A model generated the notes under the pieces. It searched no databases. It was given only the letters and a program-made list of their open reading frames with translations, and was not told where the DNA came from. DNA of 64,000 bases from Dromiciops gliroides (Eukaryota; Chordata; Mammalia; Microbiotheria; Microbiotheriidae): positions 299,000,885 through 299,064,884 of the forward strand of contig NC_057865.1 of NCBI RefSeq assembly GCF_019393635.1. Reading direction: 5' to 3'. The position numbers were made by a program, and so were the translations under genes. Below are positions 11,310 to 22,479 of this stretch, one piece after another (within the stretch, counting starts at the first letter, position 1; each line of letters starts with the position of its first letter).

Positions 11310-12112
11310 TGATTCTTTTCTCTCCCTCAGCTCCAATGATTTCTACCTTCACAATCTAGCTTGTATCTGTCCCTGCCCTCCTCAGCTTTTATGAAGCCTC
11401 TATTCCCATTCAAACCCTTAGGAATTCTCACTACAATTATTACAATGCACTCTTTCCTGTTCTATTGGCAGCTTGGGTCCCTTCTCCAATCCATCTTCCA
11501 TACCAAGGCTAATTCTTTAAAACTCAGATGTGACCATGTCATCTCCCTTCCCCCAAATATTACATGGCTCCCTATTACCACTAGAATAAAATTCAAGACA
11601 GCTTTTAAAGCGCTTTACAATCTGGTTTCCATTTCCATTCTCATTTCATATTCCTTCCCTTAACATATCATCCATTCTAGTCAAACTGCCCTGCAAGCTG
11701 GTCCTCACATGTGGCATTCCACCTGTAGCCTCCATTCTTTGCCAAGAATTCTGCCATGCCTGAAATGTTCTCCTGCTTTGTCTCAAACTTCAAAAATCCT
11801 TATCTCCCTTCAAAGTACAGTTCTGGCCCTAAATTCTTCCAGAATTCTCCCTGTCTTTCCCCTGACTCCCAAACACAAACACATACACAAACACACACAC
11901 ACACACACCCTATGATGAATACTGTATCCTTCCTGAAATCCCTTTTTATGTACCTTGTAATTATGTACCTATGTACCTGACCTATCCCTCTAGAAGAAAC
12001 CTAGATAACAGGATTGTGTTCTTTTGTTTTTGAATCCAAGGACCCCGGGGACTGGGTTTCATCCAGCAGACATTAAGAAGTATTTGTTGAATGGAATTTC
12101 TTGGTTGGAATG
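11310..12112 (+). mobile_element. L2 LINE, long 3' region
   Basis: This is the longest L2 piece in the window. It carries 'catggctccctattacc', 'ttaaagcgctttacaatctg', 'tgccatgcctgaaatgttct', then 'ggattgtgttcttttg' and 'aagtatttgttgaatgga', all in L2 order. A CA repeat (about 11875-11907) interrupts it. No intact reading frame. Confidence 0.75.
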
Positions 12113-12159
12113 TAACATCTGGGTCCAGCCTACCTCAAATAAAAATAGGAGTAGTCATG

Positions 12160-12275
12160 TTTCACACACATACATGTACAGACTTATACAGAAACATATG
12201 CACACAGGATATATGCATTTATACCACACATTTACACACACATACAAACACATACACACATGCAGACACACAAAG
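12160..12275 (+). repeat. CACA/CATA-rich low-complexity stretch
   Basis: Imperfect 'acacacatacaaacacatac' type units. The His/Thr-rich translations across it are meaningless. Confidence 0.75.
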
Positions 12276-12514
12276 AATTTGCTCCAGGAGCAAGAACTCC
12301 TATTCCTACCTCTGACTTGGGGCACTAAAGTCAAGTAGCTGGGGCAGGGGGTTGGTATTTGTAATTTTGCCCAGATTCCACTGTTTCACCTATCCCAGGC
12401 TTCCAATTCCTTTACATTTCTGACATGGTGGGTGGGCAGATATAACCTATGAAGGCTTAAGACAGTGGGAGGAAGAAGTGCAAAAAGTCTGGAGCAGAGA
12501 TGCATTCAGTCAAT

Positions 12515-12715
12515 TAGTCTGCCAATTGACAAACATTCATTAAGCACTTACTATGTGCTGGGCACTTACTAAATACCAAGAATGTGAAGAAAGGCAGAAA
12601 ACAATCCCTGCCCTCAAGGATCGTCCCTTCTAATAGGGGAGGTGATATTTACCCATGGAGATGCATATAGAGCAATGTGCAGAGAAGGTAGAAGCTCCTT
12701 CTTTGAGAAGGTGGG
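12515..12715 (-). mobile_element. L2 3' end
   Basis: 'cattaagcacttactatgtg', 'atccctgccctcaaggatc' and 'ttctaataggggaggtg' are the reversed L2 terminus. Confidence 0.7.
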
Positions 12716-12724
12716 CCAGTCTCT

Positions 12725-12729
12725 TGCTG

Positions 12730-12766
<37 letters not shown>
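12725..12766 (+). repeat. (CTG)n trinucleotide repeat
   Basis: After one interruption (CTA at 12730-12732), CTG runs uninterrupted for about 11 units from 12733. It lies directly beside the reversed L2 end and not in a coding exon. Confidence 0.95.
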
Positions 12767-12769
<3 letters not shown>

Positions 12770-13204
12770 AAAGCTTTGACATGTAAAAGAGGCATTTACC
12801 AGTTTGTAAAGTCATTTGGAAATTGTAGGGCCATCTCATCCCTAAAGCTTCTGATCCAGAGGAGAGAATTCTGGGGCCTGGATCTGTCTTTATGGAATGA
12901 AGACCAGTGTGGCTGAAATCACAGAAGCATGAAGGACTGAAACCAGTTAAAAGAGCCCAATGTAGAAAGAGCCCCTGGTTAGCGTGAGTAAACATGGGCT
13001 CCCTGTTTTTGGCCAACCGTGGCATAGCCAGGGAGGTTACCTCTTCTCGGTGGAATTCGCTTTCCTCCCCTGTGAAATGGCAATAACACCTGGCATCTAT
13101 CTATCAGAAGGCTAATCTTGATCTCAAATGGCATGCAGGATGCAGGAACACTGCAAGTTGCCATACATACGTTCAGAGGATAATGGGCTCTCTGAGCACA
13201 GGAT

Positions 13205-13365
13205 CACAGAATTAACAACAATCAGAATTTATAGAGAACTTCATCATTTGCTCAGCACTTTGCAAATATGATCTCCTTTTACCCTCACAACAACCCTGGG
13301 AGGTAGGGGCTATTATCTCCATTTTACAGATGAGATTGAAGCTGAAAGAGATTAAGTAATTTTGA
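13205..13365 (-). mobile_element. MIR/CORE-SINE
   Basis: 'ctcagcactttgcaaatatg', 'cacaacaaccctgggaggta', 'ctccattttacagatgag' are in reversed order. It ends where a plus-strand CORE-SINE begins. Confidence 0.7.
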
Positions 13366-13369
13366 GGTC

Positions 13370-13640
13370 ATCAGATGGTGCAGGAGACAGAGCATTGAAC
13401 TTGGAGTCAGGAATACTGTATTCATATCTAGCCTTAGACACTACTTATTTGATCTTAGTGAACTTAAACTCTTTTGCCTCAGTTTTCTCAAATATAAAAT
13501 TAAAAAAATAATAATAGCATATACATCACAGGGTTGTTATGATGGTCAAATGAGATAATAAATATTTGTAAAGTGCTTAGCAAAATGCCTGGCACATAGT
13601 AGGCACCATGCAAATGTTAGTTAATATTGTTAGTAGTATT
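13370..13640 (+). mobile_element. CORE-SINE, full length
   Basis: The head 'gacagagcattgaacttgga', the middle 'tgcctcagttttctcaaata' and the 3' domain 'cacagggttgttatgatgg' and 'aaatgcctggcacatagtag' are all present. Confidence 0.75.
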
Positions 13641-13812
13641 ACTACCATTATTCTCAGTAGTTGTATGTTTTGTTATCTGTTCACATCACTGAATCTTGCT
13701 AGGCCTCTGCATCCTTATTTACAAAAGGGAGGGATTAATCTACATGGCTCCTGAGTCCTCTTCTAACTCTGGATCTACGACCCAGATTCCTGTTTGGTCC
13801 AACATGGAGTCT

Positions 13813-13957
13813 ATTTTTTTTTAGTGAGGCAGTTGGGGTTAAGTGACTTGCTCAGGGTCACATAGCTAGTAAGTGTTAAGTGTCTGAGGCTGGATTTGAA
13901 CTCAGGTACTCCTGACTCCAGGGCCAGCACTCTATCTACTGCACCACCTAGCTGCCC
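13813..13957 (-). mobile_element. SINE-A with perfect target-site duplication
   Basis: A full-length element from a poly(T) end (its A tail) to 'cacctagctgcccc'. The 12-base duplication 'aacatggagtct' is exact at 13801-13812 and 13960-13971, so insertion was fairly recent. Confidence 0.95.
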
Positions 13958-13999
13958 CCAACATGGAGTCTTACAGCTCCCCTTCCCTCTGCCCCAAAT

Positions 14000-14920
14000 G
14001 CTGGTCTCCATGTTTCATGACTCTTCTTGCTCCCCTTTATTTTCCACAGGGGTAATGGGGTATTCCATATGTCTACCCAGTGAGCATCTGCCTCTAGCCC
14101 AGGGCATGAGCAGAGAGCCTCAGCATCCTCTGGACCTAAACCAGAGACAGGTGAAGAGTTACAGGACACATCCCCAAGTTGTCAGTGAAAACCACTCAGA
14201 CGAGCACTTTGCTGATATTCAGCTAAGTTTCCCAATAAGTTGCTTAGAGAGTTTTGCAAAGTCCAAGGTTATAAGAAAATAAAGTCCAATGGTCCATTTT
14301 ATGATTCCCCATCAGCCACAATCTCTTGGGTAAATGGGACCCTCAAAAGGAATGGGCCTGATTAATTTTCCATCCGTGCAGTCTTCACTTCTCTTCTCAT
14401 GGATCAATCCCCTCACTTTCATGCACCTTTCAGGGGCAGATCATCCCCACATCAAGGAGAGGACCAGCAATGGAGTCTGCAATGTTGGACCAGGGGCTCC
14501 AGAACTGGTCAGTTTGAGCAAGACCTCCTCTGCCTGGAAGCTGTGCATACTAGTGAAAGGAAATGGGATGGCATGACTAACACTGGTTCTGAAGTCCAGA
14601 CATCCCTCTCCTCAATCCTGCCTCTGACACTGCCTAGTTACAGACCCAGAACCAAGCTCTCGGAGCCCCAATTCCACCATTTGAAAATGGGTATAAGTAT
14701 ACTTTCAGTATCTGGAAAAGCTTAAAACCTTATGTAAAGGTCAGTTATTAACTTAAGTAGAAAATACTAAGGGCACTTGGGATGATTTCACTGCTCATTT
14801 GACTATCATAGGGCAGATAACAGTGTAAGGGCACTGAGGGAAAGGGGAAGTATAAACACCAAGTGGAGAAAGGATTGGTATCCTGAAGTTAGAAGGATTT
14901 TAGTTTGGGTAATCCAAAAA
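14000..14920. other. No gene seen; mostly unassigned
   Basis: About 14580-14730 looks like a degraded CORE-SINE ('tgacactgcctagttacagac', 'ttgaaaatgggtataag'). The remainder shows no recognised family or coding signal. Confidence 0.35.
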
Positions 14921-14924
14921 AGTG

Positions 14925-15289
14925 AAAGAGAGACAGAGACAGAGAGAGAGAGACAGAGAGACAGAGAGAAACAGAGAGACAGAGAGACAGAGAAATACAG
15001 AGAGACACAGAGACACAGAGAGACAGAGAGAGAGACAGAGAGAGAGACAGAGAGAGAGAGACGGAGACAGAGAGATGGAGACAGAGAGACAGAGAGAGAG
15101 AGAGACAGAGAGAGAGACACAGAGAGAGAGACAGAGAGACAGAGAGAAACAGAGAGGCAGAGAGACAGAGAAATACAGAGAGACAGACAGAGAGACAGAG
15201 AGAGAGACAGAGAGACAGAAACAGAGAGACAGAGAGAGAGAGAGACAGAGAGACAGAGAGACAGAGAGAGAGAGACAGAGAGCGCGAGC
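14925..15289 (+). repeat. (AGAGAC/AGAC)n purine-rich tract
   Basis: About 365 bp of imperfect GAGACA units with a few ATGG and GCAG interruptions. The plus strand is almost free of T. Both long open frames on it are low-complexity artefacts. Confidence 0.97.
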
Positions 15290-15424
15290 ATTGAATTAAG
15301 AGAGGCAGAAGATGAGAATTCCCAAAGAAGCTCACAGGGCCTACCCAGTGAGGAGGAGCTTGGGAAGCTGATAGGAAAGGCCTGTGGTCTCTGGGACTCT
15401 TAATCCTATACCTCTGATGTATGT

Positions 15425-15650
15425 GTTACTACTATCATCCTTTTAGAGTTTAGAGAAGGGGGACTTGCCATAGTCATACAGCTTGTAAAGGCCTGCTGGA
15501 GGAGTCTAATTCAGGCCTCCTGGACCCCCAGGCTCATACACTGTTGAATACACTGCCCAGAGAAGATGTGACTCACCCAAAGTCACAGAGACAGCAAGGA
15601 GCAGAATTAGGGGTTAAATCCAAGTCTTCTGTCTCCACATCCAGCGATCT
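15425..15650 (-). mobile_element. Degraded MIR/CORE-SINE
   Basis: 'tactactatcatccttttag', 'catagtcatacagcttgtaa', and a second reversed piece 'gactcacccaaagtcacag' suggest one or two old MIR-like copies. Confidence 0.45.
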
Positions 15651-15839
15651 TTTTGCTGCTCCACACAAAGTATTCCATCATAACCCCTCCAAATGGGAGG
15701 GTCATTGGTTGTCAATATGGAGCACTTCCCAACACAGCCCATCATGGCTGACCTTCCACTTACTCTCAGGAATCCAAGCAAGTCCATATATGACTTCCCA
15801 TTACAGACTTTCCTACCCAAGTTAGCTGGAGCAGGAAGA

Positions 15840-15990
15840 AACTGGGAAAAACATATTAGGTATTGATTTCTTGCTCACTCCTGAGAAGTCTTTAATTAGG
15901 TCTGGGCTGTAAACAACATTGTCTTACAGTAACCATGGGCCACTTTACTGCCTTAACTATGTCTACATGGGCTCTGGAGTGTTTTGCAGG
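15840..15990. promoter_or_regulatory. Possible conserved non-coding block
   Basis: A repeat-free stretch with 'tattgatttcttgc', 'gtctttaattaggtctgg' and 'tgtaaacaacattg' (forkhead-like TGTAAACA). Short, and supported by composition only. Confidence 0.3.
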
Positions 15991-16043
15991 ACTGACATGA
16001 TTGTATTTCTGTCATGGCTGAGCCCTACTGGCTACAAAGGGCT

Positions 16044-16069
16044 GGGGGGCGGGAGGGCGGGAGCATGGG
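16044..16069 (+). other. Potential G-quadruplex motif
   Basis: There are four or more G runs of three or longer with loops of 1-5 bases: GGGGGG, GGG, GGG, GGG and GGG within 26 bases. Confidence 0.7.
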
Positions 16070-16074
16070 CAGGA

Positions 16075-17090
16075 ACTTGCAAACCTCAGGACTAGTCTAT
16101 CCTGAAAGTTGCCCATAAAGTCAGTGGTTGTTGGGAGTAAAGAGTGAGCAAGAGTGAGCAGAAAACCCAGTGGGTTATCACCAGCCAGGACCCTTGGTCA
16201 TGATTCAGTTCTTATCCGGTGATGGAGAATGATAAACTTAACATCTAAGAGTGGGCATACAAACTGACCGGTCAGGCTAGGACCAAGGGACCCTGGGAAG
16301 GAAGTCTACAGAGCAGAGATGAGGGACAAGGTACTTTTGGAGGAATGGTGAGGACACATTTGATTTTTCAGTGGAGTTGGTCTGCATCAAGCTGAGAAGT
16401 CTCAGATGCTGCTGAAAGTTGTGGGGATTCTTGGGGCAGGGCAATAGCCTGATCCTTGTGCAGACACAGAAGGGAAGACTGGGACAAGTGTTGGGTTGGC
16501 ATTCAGAGCCATGGAGGTCAAAGTTAAGTGCTTCTGCTCTCATCCTCCACAAGCTTGGATGGATTATTTTTTCCTCTCAGAATTTCTTTTTCCTCCATCT
16601 TCTGATTAGATCAATTCTCTGGTCCATTTCAGCTCTAACATCTTGTGATCTTTGTATTAATCATGGCTAGAAGTGAATTGGGGAATGGCACAAAATGCCC
16701 ATTTCCTAAGGAGAGGTGTCAAAGAATCTCTGAATTGGAATAATGTTAGCAGCTTACTGTGAAGCCCAAATTGGGACAAAAAACCCTTTCCAACAACACA
16801 ATTCTGGTCCTTCTTCCAGATGGCAGCTCTTCAGATAATGAAAAAATATCCATTATTCCCTCCCCCCATATCATCTCTGGTCTAAACGATACCAGTCACC
16901 CTCATGTAGCATGCTACAGATGAGCAGTATGTGTCCCCAAGAGCCCCTGTTATCTCAGGGGAACCTTGTGAATTACAGCGTCAAGGGAGTTGGCCCACGT
17001 CACTCTTCATCTTCTACCCTTAGGGATATAAATGAGTTGGGTTTGCTTTTTTGTCTGCGATTGAGCTGAATAATTCCACTTCTTATCCTT
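16075..17090. other. No gene seen; unassigned
   Basis: About 1 kb without a recognised repeat, apart from a weak CORE-SINE tail at 16600-16650 ('ggtccatttcagctctaac'). No splice or coding pattern. Confidence 0.35.
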
Positions 17091-17094
17091 TCAT

Positions 17095-17278
17095 TTGCAG
17101 TCTTTGTCTTTAACTCTGTCTCTGTATCTATCTCTGTTTATCTCCTTTCCAAGTCCAAGTCTTTTCCTGATCTTCTTACTCCGTCTCTGTCTGTGTCTCT
17201 ATCTGTGCCTATCTCTTTCTCTGTCTCTGTCCATCTCTGTCTCTCTGTTCTGTCTCTATGTCTCTCCTTCTCTCTGGA
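17095..17278 (+). repeat. Imperfect (TCTG)n tract
   Basis: TCTG, TCTC and TCTA units make up about 180 bp, similar to the tract at 0.76 kb. Confidence 0.9.
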
Positions 17279-17579
17279 CTCTCAGAGGTCATAAGCATGA
17301 TTCCCTCTGTAAGGTCAACGTAATGAACCTAAGTCCATTTCTCCCATTCTCTGAAAAGTAGAAGTTTCTTTCTTCCTCCTCACAAGTGTACATCCTAGTT
17401 CAATCCTAGAAAAACTCAGCTCTTGACTTGTGTTTTCTCTGATTTCTGTGTGAGTCTTATACAGACTGTCCAAGGAGGAACCTACATGGAATGGTCATTC
17501 TTCATAGCATCCAAGGTATCTAACAAGTGGCCATGCAGCACTCCTGCCTATGATCAAAACCAAATTAAAATGTAACTGG

Positions 17580-17720
17580 GGGGCAGCTAGGTGGTGCAGT
17601 GGATAGAGCACCAGCCCTGGATTCAGGAGGACCTGAGTTCAAATCAGACCTCAGACACTTAACACTTAGTAACTGTGTGACCCTGGACAAGTCACTTAAC
17701 CCCAATCGCCTCACCAAAAA
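17580..17720 (+). mobile_element. SINE-A with target-site duplication
   Basis: A full head-to-tail copy from 'gggcagctaggtggtgc' to the A tail. The flanks 'aaatgtaactggg' (17568-17580) and 'aaatgtaattggg' (17721-17733) differ at one base. Confidence 0.95.
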
Positions 17721-17924
17721 AAATGTAATTGGGAAATATTTAACAAAATAAATAAAAATACAACAAAACATGGAGATTATGATATTTTAAAACTAAGTCA
17801 ATATGCAGCCTTCAGGCTTAGAGGTTCCTGTCCCTATTTGCATTTTATATGACTACTTCATATTCATGAATCACAACTTAACTGTGTTCTAAAGATTACC
17901 CAATATGTTAGTGAATATAAGGCC

Positions 17925-18075
17925 TTTCTGTCTTTGACCTTCCTAGGACATATGCCTTGTTACTAGGCTTTCTGTGTCAAAGGATACGAAAAATTTAGTT
18001 ACTTTCTTGCATCATACAAAATTGTTTTCCAAATTGGTTGGATCACTTCACAATTCCACCAGTAATGCACCAGCT
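17925..18075 (+). mobile_element. L1 internal fragment
   Basis: 'ggctttctgtgtcaaaggat' and 'ttccaaattggttggatcac', 'caattccaccagtaatgcac' match a segment near the 3' end of mammalian L1. Confidence 0.55.
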
Positions 18076-18206
18076 ACCCAAAAGCACTTAGAGAGCTTTG
18101 ACCTATTCCACTGAAGGAGAAAAAAGGGAAACATATGCCACTCATCAGGCTCATAGAATAATATAATACCAAGAAATTCCTATTGATCTGTCCTTCAGAA
18201 AGTGTG

Positions 18207-18385
18207 TGGTAGAGTGCAAAGAAGGCAGGGTTTTGGAATGAGGGACCTGAGTTCAAAACTTAACTCTGTTCTTTTCAATCTGTGTGACATTGGATAAACC
18301 AGCTGAGCCTTGATTCCTCTACAAAATGAAGGGGGTTGCCCTCAGTGGCCCTTGGGCTCCCTTCCAACTCTAAATCTATGGCCCT
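18207..18385 (+). mobile_element. CORE-SINE with 'cttccaactcta' tail
   Basis: 'gggacctgagttcaaaac', 'ctctacaaaatgaaggggg' and 'ctcccttccaactctaaatc' are in order. Confidence 0.6.
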
Positions 18386-18591
18386 ATAGCATTCAGGAAG
18401 AAAAGAAACATTTGGGCAGTCCTCAAAAAGTAGTAATCACTCATTCTCTTCACCAGTCAAATGTCATTCCTGTAATGATTTTCCAAAAGATTCCTTGGAG
18501 CATGTGGCATCTGAGGAGTTCAGCCCACGATATGCCCATATCATATTCTTCAGCACCTAATAAAGGCACTGAATCATGTTATTCACATTGA

Positions 18592-18690
18592 AGAGGTATT
18601 GTGCCCATTTTACAAATGAGGAAACAGAGGATTAGATGGGAAAGCAATAAATGTGGCACTTGAACACAGTTCTGTCATCCAGGAAACTCA
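18592..18690 (-). mobile_element. MIR fragment
   Basis: 'gcccattttacaaatgagga' and 'acttgaacacagttctgtc' are in reversed order. Confidence 0.5.
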
Positions 18691-18711
18691 AATGGGAGTG
18701 TGTCCAAGACA

Positions 18712-19420
18712 GTTTGACATTTAAGCTCTCTGAAGTCTGGCTCCAATAGACGTTTCCCAATCATCTTCATCTACCTTCATTTCACATACTCTATGTTCCA
18801 GCCACACTGCTGTACCTTGAACTCCTCATTCCTCCTCTCCTCTCTAGGCAGCTAGGGAGTACCACAGTGCACAGAATGCTGAGCCTGAAGTCAGGAAGAA
18901 CTGATTTCAGATGTGTCCTCCAATGCTTAACAGCTTGGAGTCCCTGGGCAAGTCACTTCACCTCTGTTTAACCTCAGTTTCCTCAAATGTAAAATAGGGA
19001 TAACTGTGGCACTTAGCTCACAGGGTTGTTGTGAGGATTCAATGAGATAATAGCTGTAGAGTGCTTAGCTCAGTGCCTGGGGCACGGTTAGGACTATATA
19101 AATGCCTCCTTCCTCTCTCCCTTCCCTTTGCCTCTTTATCTTTGCACAGACTATCTATCGGTCCTCTGTGCCTAGATCACCTCATGTTTCAGAACCCTTA
19201 GTCAATGTCAAGGCTCAGCTAATGGGAAGCCTTGCTTTAGGCCCTTAATTGTTCATGCTCTTCCAATTACCTTCTACATAATTATTTATGTAGGGGAAGG
19301 GTTGCATTTGCCCTAGTAGAAGCAGCTTTTTGAAGACAAGAAACACTTCATTTTCTCCTGGTATCCTCAGATCCAGGAACAAAGTAGGTAACAACTGAAT
19401 GTTTTTGAATTGATTGCCTG
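18712..19420 (+). mobile_element. L2 LINE split by a SINE
   Basis: The left half (18712-18840) has 'tccagccacactgctgtacc'. The right half (about 19112-19420) resumes with 'cctctttatctttgcacag' and ends 'gtatcctcagatccaggaac', 'gaatgtttttgaattgattg'. The split matches the CORE-SINE between them. Confidence 0.7.
18845..19110 (+). mobile_element. CORE-SINE inserted in L2
   Basis: A full-length copy: 'gcagctagggagtaccac', 'gtccctgggcaagtcac', 'cacagggttgttgtgaggat', 'gctcagtgcctggggc'. The flanks 'tcctctcctctct' and 'cttcctctctcc' look like an imprecise duplication. Confidence 0.75.
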
Positions 19421-19766
19421 GTATATAAAAAAATCACCATTGGTAAATAACAAAATCACTTGCTCAATCCTTATCTAATGAATGAACAAATGAATGAGAA
19501 TTCAGCCTTTTATATTTCCACCAGTCATCCCTACGAAGTTGAGGGGCTTCTGCTCACAGAGGCTCGGCCATCTTTCCTGAGCTCCCAAGTATTTCAGAGC
19601 ACTCACTTCATCAAGTTCCTGCCTTCCTGTAGGACTCAAGCCAGTGGAGCCCACCTCATGCCAGGTTTTGCCTGTCGATCCAGCAGCAACATGCCAGGCA
19701 ATTTGTACCATCTGCCACACAAATGCTAATTGACAGAAGGGGCATGAGCATGTAAGGTGGTGAAAG

Positions 19767-19812
19767 TAATAATAATTAATAATAATAATAGTACCAATAA
19801 TAATAATAATAC
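19767..19812 (+). repeat. (TAA)n tract with reversed MIR end
   Basis: Imperfect TAA units followed by 'agcactttaaggtttgcaaa', a reversed CORE-SINE end reaching about 19900. Confidence 0.8.
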
Positions 19813-20004
19813 AAACAGCACTTTAAGGTTTGCAAAATGCTTTCCAAAATTTTTTTTCATTTTATCCTCATAATAACTTTGTAGGGAGAATAAGATTTAG
19901 TACCATAATAATATAGTTACCCCCACAAGAATGCCCTTCCTGCAAGTCCTGGCATCTAGTCATCTGGCCTCTATGTGATGCCTTCCTGAGAAGGGGAGCT
20001 CATG

Positions 20005-20200
20005 GCAGGGAGGAAAGAGCTAGACTTCATTCAGCATCAGAGGACCTGGTTTGAAATCCCAGTTGTTCTGCTAAAGAGGCATGTGAATTTGGGCACAACT
20101 GTTGCCCCCTCTGGGCCTCAGTTTCCTCCTCTGTACAATGAGAAGGTTGGATTAGATGATGCCTCAGCTTTCTTCTACCTCTGATTCTGTGATCCCAGGC
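20005..20200 (+). mobile_element. CORE-SINE
   Basis: 'gaggacctggtttgaaatcc', 'tctgggcctcagtttcctcc', 'aggttggattagatgatgcc' and 'acctctgattctgtgatcc' are in order. Confidence 0.7.
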
Positions 20201-20204
20201 AGCC

Positions 20205-20640
20205 CTCTCCCATTTTTCAAATTCTTCCTTAGTAGAAATTTGTCTCTCCACAGTTTGGCCCATTTATCTTGGTTCTGTCTTCCAGGGATTAATAGGAGCA
20301 GTGTGATGCACCTTCCACATGACTGGCCTTGTAGAGTAGATGAAGATGGCTGTCATGTCTTCTGATCTGAAGTACCTTCTCTGGGCTCGCTATCACCTGA
20401 ACATCCTGGTTACCCATCTCTGGGCTCTCTCCAATTTGTTAAAGTTCTTTCTAAAATGTAGGTGTCAGAACCCCAGCCAATAGTACAGATATTGCCTGAT
20501 CATGGCAGAATACAATATTTAACCATCACCTCCTTGGACATGGACACTTCAAGAAACTTAAGGCAATGTCAACCTCTTTGGCCACATCCTCTCAGAGATG
20601 ATTCATACGGAATTTATGTTCCACTGAAACCCTCATATAC
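20205..20640 (-). mobile_element. CR1/L3 LINE 3' region
   Basis: Plus-strand text such as 'gatggctgtcatgtcttctg', 'catcctggttacccatctct', 'ctccaatttgttaaagttc' and 'tattgcctgatcatggcaga' is the reverse complement of the CR1/L3 segment seen forward at 30.6-31.1 kb. Non-coding remnant. Confidence 0.7.
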
Positions 20641-20859
20641 ATTTTAATAAGAACTGCTATTTGGTCACCATCATGTATTTTCTTGGGATCAAATAGAGGA
20701 GCTTACTCTTGCCCCTATTAACTTCATCTTAACAAATGAAGTTCAGCACTCTATCCTGTCAAGGGTTTTTTGTTTGTTTGTTTTCCTTCTTGGATAATGA
20801 TTCTGTCATCCAATGTATGACAGAATCTGCTTTCTATTCAAACTTCATAACATCTCTTA

Positions 20860-20985
20860 GTCAACAACCATTTACAAAGCACCTACTATGTTGCAGGCAA
20901 TGTGCTAAATGCCGGGAATGCAAAGAAAGATGAACCCAAGAAAGAAAAAACAGTTCCTCCCTTCAGGAATCTTACAGTTTAATGG
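20860..20985 (-). mobile_element. L2 3' end
   Basis: 'aagcacctactatgttgcag', 'gtgctaaatgccgggaat' and 'cctcccttcaggaatcttac' are the reversed L2 terminus. Confidence 0.7.
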
Positions 20986-21284
20986 AATGGGAGGGAATGA
21001 AATGGAATGGGATGGAACAGGAAGGAAACAAAAGGAAAGGGAAGGAAAATATGATGAGGTGATAGCTAGGCCATTATTCAAGTTATTAATTATAAATCTA
21101 GAACCAGGCTCAGTATGACTCTTTAGGACACTCAGCACAAACAAGTCAAGGAAAACAAAACAAGCCACACTATGGTCTACAATAAAATCATGAATGACTA
21201 TGCTTTGGGTCTATTCAACTAGGTTCAAATGCACCTGAGTAGAATCACACCCAGCCCACATCCTTACATCTGAGGAGCTTAGGA

Positions 21285-21555
21285 CCTTAGACATTGAGTT
21301 AAAAGGGAGCTCTGAGGCTAATTAACCCAACTCCCTCGTTTTCAGAGGAGAGAGCTGAAGTCTACATGACTTGCCAAGGTCACAAGGTGGGAAGCATCAT
21401 GGTCATAATCTACCCCTGATCCCTTGTTCTATCCAGAAAGAAATAGACCCAGCAAGGTAAAGAGACTTACCCAAAATCCTATTGGTAGTAACTGGCATAG
21501 CCAGAATTTGAATCCAAGTCCACAGATTCCCAAGCCAGGTTCTCCCCACTAGCTT
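21285..21555 (-). mobile_element. MIR/CORE-SINE
   Basis: 'aaagggagctctgaggctaa', 'agagctgaagtctacatgac', 'ttgccaaggtcacaaggtg' and a second reversed piece 'gacttacccaaaatcctatt' suggest two overlapping old copies. Confidence 0.5.
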
Positions 21556-21837
21556 ATTGATTCATTGATTCATATTTTTTTTTAATCTCATCCCTAGAGT
21601 AGGACTTCAGACAGTAGCAAGTAAGGAAGGATTGTTTGATAAATGATGCACCTGTTAAATGGCTATGGACTAGTTTCCATTTTTCCCTGGGCAGTTTGTG
21701 TTCCCTCCCCTAAAGCTAAAAATGTTGACCCATGCATTTCTCTTCTTGGTTGCTTCTATATCCCTCATCAAGGAGTATTAGGATGCCTGAATACAGTTGG
21801 CTCATGTTTGGGGCACATCCCTTTCATTCACCTTAAT

Positions 21838-22080
21838 TCAATTTGTTTTAATTTCACAACTCAATGAACATTTTAAAAACCATTTACTAGGGGCCAGACA
21901 CTGTGCTAGGCACTCAGAGAAGTGAGAAAAAACTTCAAATCACTGCTTTCAAGGGGATTGAATTCTATTGGAGGGATGTGACATGAACAGTAACAATATT
22001 CAAAGTCTGTGCAAAGTGACTTCAAAGTGAAGGGGTGAGAGGGGGAATACTCACAAAAGGAATCCTGCAGGAGGTGGCCT
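21838..22080 (-). mobile_element. L2 3' region
   Basis: 'accatttactaggggccag', 'actgtgctaggcactcagag' and 'gaattctattggagggatgt' are the reversed L2 terminus; 'aatcctgcaggaggtggcc' (22060-22078) fits further upstream L2 text. Confidence 0.65.
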
Positions 22081-22479
22081 GTGAATTATTTTTGATCAAA
22101 GTTAGCAGTTTTATAAATTGGAGATGAGGAGAGACAGCATACAGGCATAAGGTCCAGTCCATGCAAATACACAGATGTCAGAGATGGAATACTGTATACA
22201 TACTAGGTTAGATATAAGAGAAAGCATATAAAAGGGAGTGACAGGAAATAAGATCAACAGGACACTGATGCCAACATCATGAGAAGACTGGATGCTTCAG
22301 TTTCTCAGTAAAATACCTCCCCTGCAAACAGCTTAACAAATAGAAGTGTGTGGGTCCTAAACTCTAAGATCACTGGAAAATGACTTGACTCTCTGTTCCT
22401 GGGGGAGAGGGGGGAGAAAAGTCATCTGGTTTCCACAAACCTCTCATGAGAAACATACTGAAGAGCCTTTCATTAGCTT

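Noticed and set aside
14806..15335. Long Ser/Leu and Arg/Glu/Asp open frames on both strands
   Set aside because: Produced by the GAGACA simple repeat; low-complexity in every frame.
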